Below, in pieces: positions 18,723 to 27,619 of a stretch of 64,000 nt of DNA (positions are counted from its first letter, which is position 1; each line of letters starts with the position of its first letter). Origin of the DNA: Afipia felis ATCC 53690 (GTDB lineage: Bacteria; Pseudomonadota; Alphaproteobacteria; Rhizobiales; Xanthobacteraceae); contig NZ_KB375270.1 of assembly GCF_000314735.2 (NCBI RefSeq), positions 3,540,001-3,604,000 on the forward strand, read 5' to 3'. The notes beneath the pieces are model-generated. The model was not told the origin of the DNA. It saw only the letters and a program-made list of their open reading frames with translations, and ran no database searches. The translations under genes and the position numbers were made by a program.

Positions 18723-19319
18723 TCAAGCGGCTACGGCTGCAATCGCGCGGGTTTTGGTCGTGCGGGAGCGTCGTGCCTTGGCTCCGGTGGCGACGATCAT
18801 GCCCCATGCGTCGTCGAGTGCGCCCTCGTGCAGTTCCACGGCTAGCAGCCGCTCGCGCTCGAACGGACCGGGCAGCGCCAAGTCGCCGGTCTTCTCGGCC
18901 GAGAAGCCGAAGCGCTCGTAATAAGCGGGATCGCCGCGCAGGATCACGGCGTTATGGCCGCTCGCTTTCGCGGCCGCCAGCGCATGCTCCATCAGTGCGG
19001 CGCCGACGCCGAGCGAGCGGCAGGAAGCATCCACGGCCAGCGGGCCGAGAACCAGCGCCGGGACGCCTCCGGCGCTGACGTGCCAGAGCCGCACGGTGCC
19101 GACCAGTTTGCCCCGATGCACGGCGGAGAAGGCGAGGCCTTCCGCGGGCGCGCGCCCATCGCGCAGGCGCTGGCAGGTGCGCGTATGGCGGTCTTCGCCA
19201 AAACAGGCATCCAGCAAAATCTCGCGCGCGGCGACGTCCGAGGTGCGTTCCGCACGGATCGCGAACGGAGCTACACCGGAAAACAGGGCGGCGGTGGTCT
19301 TTCGAACAGCAGCAGTCAT
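18723..19319 (-). CDS. GNAT N-acetyltransferase
   Basis: A 198-residue protein with a GNAT fold: GKLVGTVRLWHV (beta 2-4), the acetyl-CoA loop in CRSLGVGAALMEHAL (~102-116) and the DPAYYERFGF motif near 133-142. The YYxRFGF pattern is typical of the YhbS-like branch. The acetyl acceptor is unknown. It lies between RidA and ornithine decarboxylase on the same strand. Confidence 0.87.
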   Translation of the reverse strand: MTAAVRKTTAALFSGVAPFAIRAERTSDVAAREILLDACFGEDRHTRTCQRLRDGRAPAEGLAFSAVHRGKLVGTVRLWHVSAGGVPALVLGPLAVDASCRSLGVGAALMEHALAAAKASGHNAVILRGDPAYYERFGFSAEKTGDLALPGPFERERLLAVELHEGALDDAWGMIVATGAKARRSRTTKTRAIAAVAA

Positions 19320-19441
19320 GGCACGTCAGTCCCCACGCCAATGGACCTGCGGCCCATCGCGTGTTGTCAGCAAATCGGTTGTGACGGGATGAACGCCGGC
19401 GAACCGGCGTCCTGTTATTCAGGCCTCGGAAGGCCGCGATC

Positions 19442-20584
19442 TTAGATGTGATAGGTCTTCAGCGGCGGAATGCCGTTGAAGGCCACCGACGAGTAGGTCG
19501 AGGTATATGCGCCAGTGCCTTCGATCAGCACCTTGTCGCCGATTTCGAGTGTCACCGGCAGCGGATACGGCACCTTCTCATACATCACGTCGGCCGAGTC
19601 GCAGGTCGGTCCGGCGAGCACGCACGGAGCCATCTCGGCGCCGTCGTGACGGGTGCGGATCTGGTAGCGGATCGACTCGTCCATCGTCTCGGCGAGACCG
19701 CCGAACTTGCCGATGTCGAGATAGACCCAGCGGTTCTCGTCGTCGTCGCTCTTCTTCGAGATCAGCACGACTTCCGCCTCGATCACGCCGGCGTTGCCGA
19801 CCATGCCGCGGCCCGGCTCGATGATCGTTTCCGGGATCTGGTTGCCGAAGTGCTTGCGCAGCGCGCGGAAGATCGACCGGCCGTACTGCACGACCGGAGG
19901 AACGTCCTTCAGGTACTTCGTCGGGAAGCCGCCGCCCATGTTGACCATGGTGAGGCCGATCCCGCGCTCGGCGCAGTCACGGAACACCTGCGAGGCCATC
20001 GCCAGCGCACGGTCCCATGCCTTCACCTTGCGCTGCTGCGAGCCGACGTGGAACGAGATGCCCACGGGCTCGAGACCAAGGCGCTTCGCGTGGTCGAGGA
20101 CGTCGACAGCCATCTCCGGGTCGCAGCCGAACTTGCGCGACAGCGGCCATTCGGCGCCGGCGCAATCGTAGAGGATGCGGCAGAACACCTTCGCGCCGGG
20201 AGCGGCACGCGAGACCTTCTCGACCTCGGCGGTGCAGTCCACCGCGAACAGGCGGATGCCGAGCTCGTAGGCACGCGCGATATCGCGCTCCTTCTTGATG
20301 GTGTTGCCGAAGGAGATGCGGTCCGCCGTCGCGCCGGCCGCCAGCGCCATCTGGATCTCGGCGACGGTCGCGGTGTCGAAGCACGAGCCGAGCGAAGCGA
20401 GCAGCGACAGCACCTCCGGCGCGGGGTTCGCCTTCACCGCGTAGAACACGCGCGAGTCGGGAAGCGCCTTCGCGAAGGTCTGGTAGTTGTCGCGCACGAC
20501 ATCGAGGTCGACGACGAGGCATGGCTCGGTGTCGAGACCCTTGCTGCGGCGGTCGCGCAGGAATTCCTGGATACGGTCGGTCAT
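19442..20584 (-). CDS. Ornithine (lysine) decarboxylase, class III fold
   Basis: A 380-residue PLP enzyme of the alanine-racemase-like fold that makes putrescine from ornithine, with possible lysine activity. The PLP lysine is Lys51 in FYAVKANP, the phosphate-binding Gly loop is MVNMGGGFPTKYL, EPGRGMVG contacts the cofactor, and CDSADV holds the catalytic Cys. ATG 20584 follows GGGAGAG. It feeds the homospermidine synthase encoded further along the strand. A leader of about 590 bases with a speF-type element, a short overlapping ORF and an attenuator precedes it, so it is likely controlled by polyamine or ornithine supply. Confidence 0.93.
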   Translation of the reverse strand: MTDRIQEFLRDRRSKGLDTEPCLVVDLDVVRDNYQTFAKALPDSRVFYAVKANPAPEVLSLLASLGSCFDTATVAEIQMALAAGATADRISFGNTIKKERDIARAYELGIRLFAVDCTAEVEKVSRAAPGAKVFCRILYDCAGAEWPLSRKFGCDPEMAVDVLDHAKRLGLEPVGISFHVGSQQRKVKAWDRALAMASQVFRDCAERGIGLTMVNMGGGFPTKYLKDVPPVVQYGRSIFRALRKHFGNQIPETIIEPGRGMVGNAGVIEAEVVLISKKSDDDENRWVYLDIGKFGGLAETMDESIRYQIRTRHDGAEMAPCVLAGPTCDSADVMYEKVPYPLPVTLEIGDKVLIEGTGAYTSTYSSVAFNGIPPLKTYHI

Positions 20585-20801
20585 AGCACTCTCCCAAACG
20601 GCCCTGCGACGGACCGTCCAAAAAATTGCGTCTGAGCCGAGGACCTCAGCCATGTCGCACGATGGAGACGCGACGATGGCCGATCCTCAGATCGGACTGT
20701 GCTGCCGTGGATTGGTTGGGAAAATTCCCGACCGCACGCCTGGCAATGAAGGACAAGCCTCTTCGGTATTCGCGCTGGCTGGTGGAAAGCCAACAGAGAC
20801 C

Positions 20802-20853
20802 AAAAAAGCCCGCTCCGTCGTTGCTTTAAGTCGCGTCCCCCGTTGAGAGCGGG
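20802..20853 (-). terminator. Putative attenuator terminator in the odc leader
   Basis: On the minus strand CCCGCTC (20853-20847) can pair with GAGCGGG (20815-20809), immediately followed by CTTTTTTGG. The terminator lies about 220 bases before the decarboxylase start and after the speF-like element, the place expected for transcription attenuation. Confidence 0.65.
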
Positions 20854-20919
20854 GTGCGCCGGTTCGCCTCCGGCTGTCAGTCACGGTTGCAAGGAGAGAA
20901 GTCACCTTCAAAGCGGCAT

Positions 20920-21045
20920 CCCTTGAGAGAGATGCTGGCCCCTCAGCCTGACGGCTAAACGACCCTCGGTTCTTCATCCCCTTGGCGGCTGTCCGGCCTC
21001 TTGTCCGGATACCCACCGACTGACACACGACCACAGGCACGTGCG
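20920..21045 (-). ncRNA. speF-type leader RNA
   Basis: The minus strand contains GGTATCCGGACAAGAGG followed by CCGGACAGCCGCCAAGG and GATGAAGAACCGAGGGTCG, which match the conserved core of the alphaproteobacterial speF motif as I remember it (Rfam speF family, found upstream of class III ornithine decarboxylases). CCGG ACAAGAGG CCGG forms a small hairpin. The following gene is exactly the expected decarboxylase. The ends are approximate; a covariance-model search would settle it. Confidence 0.8.
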
Positions 21046-21170
21046 AAATTGGGCAGGGGTGAAATATGAGTTTTGGCACTGGCACGCAAGGCCTTTTTCA
21101 GCCGTGCGATAGATTTCTCCACGATGACCGCGCGATGTTGCTGTGAAGCCGCAAAATCGTCGTCGAACAT
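20955..21170 (-). CDS. Possible 71-aa leader ORF overlapping the speF element
   Basis: ATG 21170 opens a 71-residue frame (basic helix SIARLKKALRASAK near residues 19-32) that ends in TAG exactly at the 3' end of the most conserved part of the speF-type RNA; its last ~20 codons (YPDKRPDSRQGDEEPRVV) are encoded by the conserved core. No good ribosome site is visible. It could be a regulatory leader peptide analogous in principle to gamma-proteobacterial SpeFL, or a chance frame through a conserved RNA. Confidence 0.35.
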   Translation of the reverse strand: MFDDDFAASQQHRAVIVEKSIARLKKALRASAKTHISPLPNFARACGRVSVGGYPDKRPDSRQGDEEPRVV

Positions 21171-21235
21171 GAATGGATGTTAAAACTGCTTAACGAAAAT
21201 CACACTGTCGCCGTAGTTCGCAGTGCTTCGGTCGC

Positions 21236-21496
21236 TCAGACGCGACGCGTGAATGGCTCGACCTGACGCGCACCGCGCACGAAGCCGACCATGATCGCTG
21301 CACCGATGGCGAACAGGATGACCTGGAGGATGTGCGCGCCGGTGTCTTCGAGCCCGAACAGGATCGCCAGCGCCCAGCCGCCCGCGAAAGCCGCACCAAA
21401 CACCTCGGCGCCGATCAAGATCGCAGCGCTCAGGACGGTGATGACGCTCGGCCAGGCGATGGTCTTGGTCCCGGCTTCGGTTTTTTCGGCGCTCAT
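21236..21496 (-). CDS. Hypothetical two-helix membrane protein
   Basis: An 86-residue protein with two transmembrane helices (~16-42 with VITVLSAAILIGAEVFGAAFAGGWAL, and ~51-70 with HILQVILFAIGAAIMVGFVRG). ATG 21496 is preceded by GGAAAGAGA. This resembles small uncharacterised proteins common in Bradyrhizobium relatives; no function known. It is divergent from the M3 peptidase gene and may be monocistronic. Confidence 0.75.
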   Translation of the reverse strand: MSAEKTEAGTKTIAWPSVITVLSAAILIGAEVFGAAFAGGWALAILFGLEDTGAHILQVILFAIGAAIMVGFVRGARQVEPFTRRV

Positions 21497-21624
21497 GAAG
21501 GTCTCTTTCCGTTTGCGGCGGCAATGTCTGCGAAATCGGCGCTGCAATCAAGCGTTCAGGGCCTAAAAAAGACCCCGCGCGATGCTATATGTTCCGGGCA
21601 GAAATCGCTGAAAACAGGGTCCCC

Positions 21625-23727
21625 ATGACAAAACCGTCCGCTTCGCCGTCCGCCGTTACTCAATCCCCGAGCGGCAGCGGCAACCCGCTGCTTGAGGCAT
21701 GGCAGACGCCGTTCGAGACCCCGCCTTTCGAGCGAATCCTGCCGGGTCACTTCCAGCCGGCCTTCACGGCGGCCTTCGCTGAGCATGACGCCGAGATCGC
21801 CGCCATCAAGGCGAACAAGGACGAGCCGACTTTCGAGAACACTGTGGCGGCGTGGGAGCGCTCGGGGCGGCTTCTGACCCGCGTCGCGGCTGTGTTCGAC
21901 GATCTGGTTGGTGCCAATTCGACGCCGGAGCTGCTCGAGATCGAGAGCGAGATCGCGCTGGAGGAGGCGCGGCACTGGAATCCGATCATGATGGACGCGC
22001 AGCTCTATGCGCGGCTGGCGAAGCTGCGTGAGAATGCCGCAGCGCTGAAGCTCACGCCGGAGCAGGCGCGGCTCCTGGACCGGACCTGGACCGATTTCCA
22101 CCGCTCGGGCGCGGGCCTGAGCGAGACCGCCAAGGCCCGGATGGCGACGATCAACGAGCGGCTGGCTCATCTCGCGACCACGTTCAGCCACAATCTCCTC
22201 GGCGACGAGCAGGACTGGTTCCTCGAACTCGGCGACAACGATTTTGACGGCCTGTCCGACAGCTTCGTGGCGGCGTCGCGGGCGGCCGCGGATGAACGCG
22301 GCATGCAGGGCAAGGCGGTGGTGACGCTGTCGCGCTCCTCGGTCGAGCCGTTTTTGCAATCGTCCACCCGGCGCGATCTGCGCGAGAAGGTCTACAAGGC
22401 TTTCACCGCGCGGGGCGACAACGGCAACAGCCACGACAACAACGCCGCGATTCTGGAAATCCTGAAGCTGCGTGAGGAAGCCGCCAAGCTGCTCGGCTAC
22501 GACAGCTTTGCTGCCTACAGCCTCGAGGATTCGATGGCGAAGACGCCGCAAAATGTCCGCGACCTGCTGGAGCGGGTCTGGAAGCCGGCGCGCGCGCAGG
22601 CACTCAAGGACCGCGACGCGCTGCAGGATTTGATCACGGAAGAGGGTGGCAACTTCAAATTTGCTGCCTGGGACTGGCGTTACTACGCCGAGAAGCTGCG
22701 CCAGCGTCGCGCCAATTTCGACGATGCTGCGATCAAGCCCTATCTTACGCTCGACAACATGATCGATGCCGCTTTCGACGTGGCGCACCGCCTGTTCGGT
22801 CTCACCTTCAACGAGCGCGAGGATGTGCCGGTATGGCACCCGGACGTGCGCGTCTGGGAGGTGAAGGATGCGAGCGGCCGTCACAAGGCGCTGTTCTACG
22901 GCGACTACTTCGCGCGTCCCTCGAAGCGCTCCGGCGCGTGGATGACCTCGCTGCGTGATCAGGAACGGCTCGACGGTGAAGTCTATCCGGTCATCCTCAA
23001 TATCATGAATTTCTCGCGCGGCGCGGAGAACCAGCCGTGCCTGCTGTCGCCCGACGACGCGCGCACGCTGTTTCATGAATTCGGCCATGCGCTGCATGGC
23101 ATGCTGTCGAACGTGATCTATCCGTCGTTGTCAGGCACCAGCGTCTTTACCGATTTCGTTGAGCTGCCCTCCCAGCTCTACGAGCACTGGCAGGAGCGAC
23201 CCGAGGTGCTGCAGAAGTTCGCTCGCCACTACCAGACGAATGAGCCGCTGCCCGAAGATCTGCTTAAGCGCTTCCTTGCCGCGCGCAAATTCAACCAAGG
23301 CTTCGCCACGGTGGAATTTGTCTCCTCTGCACTGCTCGACCTCGAATTCCATACCCAGCCTGCTTCCTCGATCACCGATGTTCATGCGTTCGAGAAGAAG
23401 GAGTTAGAAAAGATCGGGATGCCTGCGGAGATTGCGATGCGCCATCGGCCGCAGCAGTTCGGGCACATCTTCTCCGGTGATCACTATGCGGCGGGCTATT
23501 ACAGCTACATGTGGTCGGAGGTGATGGATGCGGACGCCTTCGGTGCTTTCGTGGAAGCGGGCGACATCTTCGATCCGAAGGTCGCCAAGCGGTTGCACGA
23601 CGACATCTATTCCTCAGGCGGTTCGCGCGATCCGGAGGAAGCCTACGTCGCCTTCCGCGGCCGCAAGCCGGAGCCCAACGCGCTGCTGCGCGGGCGCGGT
23701 CTGCTTGATGAATCCGAAGCGGCGTGA
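21625..23727 (+). CDS. M3 family metallopeptidase (Dcp/oligopeptidase type)
   Basis: A 700-residue cytoplasmic zinc peptidase. The catalytic motif HEFGH is at ~484-488, inside FHEFGHALHG, and the third ligand region with YSYMWSEVMDADAF lies near residue 640. NPLLEAWQTPFETPPFERI at the N-terminus is typical of the peptidyl-dipeptidase Dcp / oligopeptidase A group. It degrades short peptides. ATG 21625 was chosen over the in-frame 21589 codon because it gives the normal N-terminus. Dcp and OpdA are hard to tell apart by eye; Dcp is the better guess. Confidence 0.9.
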   Translation: MTKPSASPSAVTQSPSGSGNPLLEAWQTPFETPPFERILPGHFQPAFTAAFAEHDAEIAAIKANKDEPTFENTVAAWERSGRLLTRVAAVFDDLVGANSTPELLEIESEIALEEARHWNPIMMDAQLYARLAKLRENAAALKLTPEQARLLDRTWTDFHRSGAGLSETAKARMATINERLAHLATTFSHNLLGDEQDWFLELGDNDFDGLSDSFVAASRAAADERGMQGKAVVTLSRSSVEPFLQSSTRRDLREKVYKAFTARGDNGNSHDNNAAILEILKLREEAAKLLGYDSFAAYSLEDSMAKTPQNVRDLLERVWKPARAQALKDRDALQDLITEEGGNFKFAAWDWRYYAEKLRQRRANFDDAAIKPYLTLDNMIDAAFDVAHRLFGLTFNEREDVPVWHPDVRVWEVKDASGRHKALFYGDYFARPSKRSGAWMTSLRDQERLDGEVYPVILNIMNFSRGAENQPCLLSPDDARTLFHEFGHALHGMLSNVIYPSLSGTSVFTDFVELPSQLYEHWQERPEVLQKFARHYQTNEPLPEDLLKRFLAARKFNQGFATVEFVSSALLDLEFHTQPASSITDVHAFEKKELEKIGMPAEIAMRHRPQQFGHIFSGDHYAAGYYSYMWSEVMDADAFGAFVEAGDIFDPKVAKRLHDDIYSSGGSRDPEEAYVAFRGRKPEPNALLRGRGLLDESEAA

Positions 23728-23797
23728 CTTCATGCCCGGCGATATTGCCGCCGAGCGTGTGACGTGCTTTGGATGATGGTCATTTCCGGAAAAGCTG

Positions 23798-24817
23798 ATG
23801 TCGAGCGTCGAGTCTCTCCAATCTGAAACGTCTGCCGGCCGCGTCGGCGTGCTGCTTGTCAATCTCGGCACGCCCGATACTGCCGATGCCAAGGGCTTGC
23901 GCGTCTACCTGAAGGAATTCCTGTCCGATCCGCGCGTGATCGAGGATCAGGGGCTGTTCTGGAAGCTGGTGCTCAACGGCATCATCCTGCGCGTGCGGCC
24001 CGCCAAGAAGGCGAAGGATTATCTGAAGATCTGGAATAACGAGCAGAATGAATCTCCGCTCAAGACCATCACGCGCGCGCAATCCGACAAGCTCGATACG
24101 ATGCTTGCCGGGCAGAACGTGATCGTTGATTGGGGCATGCGCTATGGCAATCCGTCGATCCAGTCCGGCTTTGATAGCTTAACGGCTAAAGGCTGCGACC
24201 GCATTCTGGTGGTACCGCTCTATCCGCAATATTCCGCCGCGACTACCGCGACGGTGTTCGACAAGGTCGCCGAGGTGCTGCTGGCTATGCGCGCGCAGCC
24301 GACCGTGCGCTTCACGCCTCCTTATTACGAGGAGCCGGCCTATATCGAGGCGCTGGCGAACTCGATCGAAGTGCAGCTCGCGACATTGTCCTTCAAGCCG
24401 GAAGTGATCGTCGCGTCGTTTCACGGCATGCCACAGAAATATGTCGACAAGGGCGACCCATATCAGGCGCAATGCGTCGCGACAGTTGAAGCGTTGCGCA
24501 AACGCCTCAACCTCGACGACAAGGGGCTGATTCTGACCTTCCAGTCGCGCTTTGGCTACGATCCGTGGCTGCAGCCCTATACTGACAAGACGATGGAGCG
24601 ACTGGCGAAGGAAGGCGTCAAGCGGATTGCCGTCATCACGCCGGGCTTCTCGGCCGATTGCCTTGAGACGCTCGAGGAAATCGCGCAGGAAAATGCTGAG
24701 ATTTTCCGCCATGCCGGTGGTGAGCAGTTTTCCTTCATTCCATGCCTGAACGAGAGCGACGGCGGCATGGAGATGATCCGGCAACTGGTGCAGCGCGAGT
24801 TGCAGGGCTGGATTTGA
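23798..24817 (+). CDS. hemH: Ferrochelatase
   Basis: A 339-residue enzyme inserting Fe2+ into protoporphyrin IX, the last step of heme synthesis. The catalytic His is in VASFHGMPQKYVDKGDPY and the acidic metal path is in GFSADCLETLEE; GVLLVNLGTPDTAD opens the domain. These are exact family signatures. It follows the M3 peptidase by 70 bases; co-transcription is possible. Confidence 0.96.
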   Translation: MSSVESLQSETSAGRVGVLLVNLGTPDTADAKGLRVYLKEFLSDPRVIEDQGLFWKLVLNGIILRVRPAKKAKDYLKIWNNEQNESPLKTITRAQSDKLDTMLAGQNVIVDWGMRYGNPSIQSGFDSLTAKGCDRILVVPLYPQYSAATTATVFDKVAEVLLAMRAQPTVRFTPPYYEEPAYIEALANSIEVQLATLSFKPEVIVASFHGMPQKYVDKGDPYQAQCVATVEALRKRLNLDDKGLILTFQSRFGYDPWLQPYTDKTMERLAKEGVKRIAVITPGFSADCLETLEEIAQENAEIFRHAGGEQFSFIPCLNESDGGMEMIRQLVQRELQGWI

Positions 24818-24943
24818 TCCCTCTATCTTTGCTGCGTGTGATCGAACCGGTCACGCTGCCGCAAGGACAATGTGATAGGCTGCGTGCAATGATGGTCCCG
24901 CGCCGCCGACGGGATGTGTCATATGCCTGGCCTTGGAGGGACG

Positions 24944-25933
24944 ATGTCCGGATTTGATATTTTCGCCATCGCGCTGCTGCTGCTCGTGGTCGTCACGCTG
25001 TTTGCGGGGGTTAAAACCGTCAATCAGGGATACGACTGGACCGTCGAGCGATTCGGAAAATACACCCGCACATTGGAGCCCGGCCTCAACATCATCGTTC
25101 CGTATTTCGACCGGATTGGCCGCAGGGTGAACATGATGGAGCAGGTGATCGACATTCCGGAGCAGGAGGTCATCACCAAGGACAACGCCACCGTGACGGT
25201 GGACGGCGTCGCGTTCTTTCAGGTGTTCGACGCCGCCAAGGCAAGCTATGAGGTCGCCAATCTCAATCAAGCCATCGTCACGCTGACCATGACCAACATC
25301 CGCTCGGTGATGGGCGCGATGGATCTCGATCAGGTGCTGTCGCATCGTGACGAGATCAACGAGCGGCTGTTGCGGGTGGTGGATGCGGCGGTCTCACCAT
25401 GGGGGTTGAAGGTCAACCGCATTGAGATCAAGGACATCGTGCCCCCCGCCGATCTCGTCGAGGCGATGGGCCGTCAGATGAAGGCCGAGCGCGTCAAGCG
25501 TGCCGACATTCTGCAGGCCGAAGGTCAGCGTCAGTCGGAGATTTTGCGAGCCGAAGGTGCCAAGCAGTCGCAAATCCTGCAGGCGGAAGGCCGCAAGGAA
25601 GCCGCATTCCGCGATGCCGAGGCGCGCGAGCGCTCCGCCGAAGCCGAAGCGAAAGCGACACAGATGGTCAGCGAAGCCATCGCCAAGGGCGATGTCGCAT
25701 CCCTGAATTATTTTATCGCCGACAAGTACATCAAGGCATTCGGACAGATCGCGGATTCGCCGAACCAGAAGGTCATCATGATTCCGATCGAGGCGACCGG
25801 CATTCTGGGTTCATTGGCGGGCATCGGCGAAATTGCCAAGGCAACGTTCGGCGAGAGCTCGGCATCTGCCGCAGCGCGGCGCTCCAGCGTGCCGAACGCG
25901 GGCACGACACCGCCGGCCAAGCCGTTCGGCTGA
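24944..25933 (+). CDS. SPFH/Band 7 membrane protein (QmcA-like)
   Basis: A 329-residue protein with one N-terminal helix (residues ~4-22), an SPFH domain (TVNQGYDWTVERFGKY to ~200) and a long charged helix rich in AEGQRQSEILRAEGAKQSQILQAEG repeats (~185-260) that drives oligomerisation. This is the paraslipin/QmcA architecture, forming large ring assemblies in membrane microdomains. GGAGGG precedes ATG 24944. An NfeD-like partner gene starts 10 bases downstream, the standard pairing for this family. Confidence 0.9.
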   Translation: MSGFDIFAIALLLLVVVTLFAGVKTVNQGYDWTVERFGKYTRTLEPGLNIIVPYFDRIGRRVNMMEQVIDIPEQEVITKDNATVTVDGVAFFQVFDAAKASYEVANLNQAIVTLTMTNIRSVMGAMDLDQVLSHRDEINERLLRVVDAAVSPWGLKVNRIEIKDIVPPADLVEAMGRQMKAERVKRADILQAEGQRQSEILRAEGAKQSQILQAEGRKEAAFRDAEARERSAEAEAKATQMVSEAIAKGDVASLNYFIADKYIKAFGQIADSPNQKVIMIPIEATGILGSLAGIGEIAKATFGESSASAAARRSSVPNAGTTPPAKPFG

Positions 25934-25943
25934 GGAACTTATC

Positions 25944-26387
25944 ATGCTCGATACGTTGTCTGCGCTCGGAAACTGGAATTGGCTCATCCTCGGCGTCGTG
26001 CTGATGGGTATAGAGACCATCATGCCGGGTGTTTTCATGTTCTGGCTGGGTCTTGCCGCATTGATCGTCGGCATCCTGTCGTTTGGCGTGACGATTTCCT
26101 GGCAGATGCAGCTCGTCGGCTTTGCTTTGCTTGCGATTTCGATGGTGCCGCTGTGGCGTCATTTCGCCGCGCGTGCTTCCGATCGCGCGGATAATCAATT
26201 TCTCAATCGCCGCACGCAGGAATTGGTCGGTCAGTTGGTGACGCTCGATACCGCGATCGTCAACGGTGTCGGCACGGTCAAGATAGGCGACACGGTCTGG
26301 CGCGTCGAAGGACCGGCGCTCGAGGCCGGAACGCAGGTCAAAATCGAGACTGCTGATGGTGCGCGGTTGCGCGTCGGGCCGGCGTAA
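25944..26387 (+). CDS. NfeD-like membrane protein
   Basis: A 147-residue protein with three helices in the first ~75 residues (NWLILGVVLMGIETIMPGVFMFW) and a C-terminal OB-fold-like beta domain (LVGQLVTLDTAIVNGVGTVKIGDTVWRV). NfeD proteins are the partners of SPFH proteins; the gene order and 10-base spacing support that here. Ends convergent with kdsD, 3 bases apart. Confidence 0.9.
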   Translation: MLDTLSALGNWNWLILGVVLMGIETIMPGVFMFWLGLAALIVGILSFGVTISWQMQLVGFALLAISMVPLWRHFAARASDRADNQFLNRRTQELVGQLVTLDTAIVNGVGTVKIGDTVWRVEGPALEAGTQVKIETADGARLRVGPA

Positions 26388-26390
26388 GCC

Positions 26391-27401
26391 TCAGGCGACG
26401 CCCGCACGCAGCAGGTCGTGCAGGTGCAGGATACCGACCGGCGTCTTTCCCTTGGTGACGATCAGCGCCGTGATTTTCGAGGCATTGAGGATTTCCAGCG
26501 CCTCGCCTGCGAGCAGGTCGTCGCCGATGGTCTTGGGATTGGCCGTCATCACCTCGTCGACCGTCGCGGTCATCAGGTCGGGCCGCATGTGACGCCGCAA
26601 GTCGCCGTCGGTGACGATCCCGGCGATCTCGCCACGACCATCGACGATGGCGACGCAGCCGAAACCTTTCGAGGTCATTTCAAACAGCGCCTCCGACATC
26701 GGAGTGCCGAGCGGCTTGACCGGGACTGATGCCTCCTTGTGCATCAGGTCGCGGACGAATTTCAGCATCGCACCCAATTTTCCGGAGGGATGCAGCACGC
26801 TGAAATCCGTCGCGGAGAAACCGCGGCCTTCCAGAAGCGCGATAGCTAGCGCATCGCCAAGGGCGAGTTGCATCAGCGCGGAGGTCGTCGGCGCCAGATT
26901 GTTCGGGCAGGCCTCGCGCGCTTTCGGCAGCGTCAGCACCACGTCGGCGGCGGCGCCGAGTGTGGATTCGCTTTCCGAGGTCAACGCGATCAACCGGATG
27001 CGGAAGCGGCGGGAATAGTTGATGAGGCTGCGCAGTTCGGCCGTCTCGCCGGACCACGACAGCGCGATGATCACATCATCGGGCGTGATCATGCCGAGAT
27101 CGCCGTGGCTCGCTTCCGCGGCATGAACGAAGAAAGCCGGTGTGCCGGTGGAGGCCATCGTCGCCGCGATTTTCCGGCCGATATGTCCTGACTTGCCGAG
27201 GCCGGTGACGATGACGCGGCCCTTGGCATTGCGGATCAGATCGGTGGCGGCGGCGAAAGGTGCGCCAAGGCCGTTCTGTAGTGCGGCTGCAAGCGCGGCA
27301 ACGCCATCCGCTTCCGCTGCCAGCGTGCGCAGCGCGGATTCGATAGCGGGAGAAAGAGAGGCCACTGACACGGGAGCTGTCTGCGGTTTGGAAGAAGCCA
27401 T
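26391..27401 (-). CDS. kdsD: Arabinose-5-phosphate isomerase (KdsD/KpsF/GutQ)
   Basis: A 336-residue protein with an N-terminal SIS sugar-isomerase domain (GLGKSGHIGRKIAATMASTGTPAFF at ~67-92, then HASHGDLGMI-like loop and SWSGETAEL) and two C-terminal CBS domains (~205-330). It converts ribulose-5-phosphate to arabinose-5-phosphate for KDO synthesis of lipopolysaccharide. The start at 27401 gives the family length. It is divergent from the outer-membrane protein gene. Confidence 0.92.
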   Translation of the reverse strand: MASSKPQTAPVSVASLSPAIESALRTLAAEADGVAALAAALQNGLGAPFAAATDLIRNAKGRVIVTGLGKSGHIGRKIAATMASTGTPAFFVHAAEASHGDLGMITPDDVIIALSWSGETAELRSLINYSRRFRIRLIALTSESESTLGAAADVVLTLPKAREACPNNLAPTTSALMQLALGDALAIALLEGRGFSATDFSVLHPSGKLGAMLKFVRDLMHKEASVPVKPLGTPMSEALFEMTSKGFGCVAIVDGRGEIAGIVTDGDLRRHMRPDLMTATVDEVMTANPKTIGDDLLAGEALEILNASKITALIVTKGKTPVGILHLHDLLRAGVA

Positions 27402-27619
27402 ACGTGATGTCCGAAAGGGTGGGCGACGATCCTGCCTGCCGAGTGTTTTCTTTAGCACGCTCAATCACATCCGGCGATCCGGAACAGGGCGTCTTCAACG
27501 GCTCATTAACCATAGTTGTTTTAACTCTGTTAACGGCGTTCCGCACCGGGGCGCCGTGCCTTTTGTGCTGCAAGTATTTGCAGTTGTTGTGTTTTCGGCT
27601 CTGTCGGGAAGGTTTGGAA

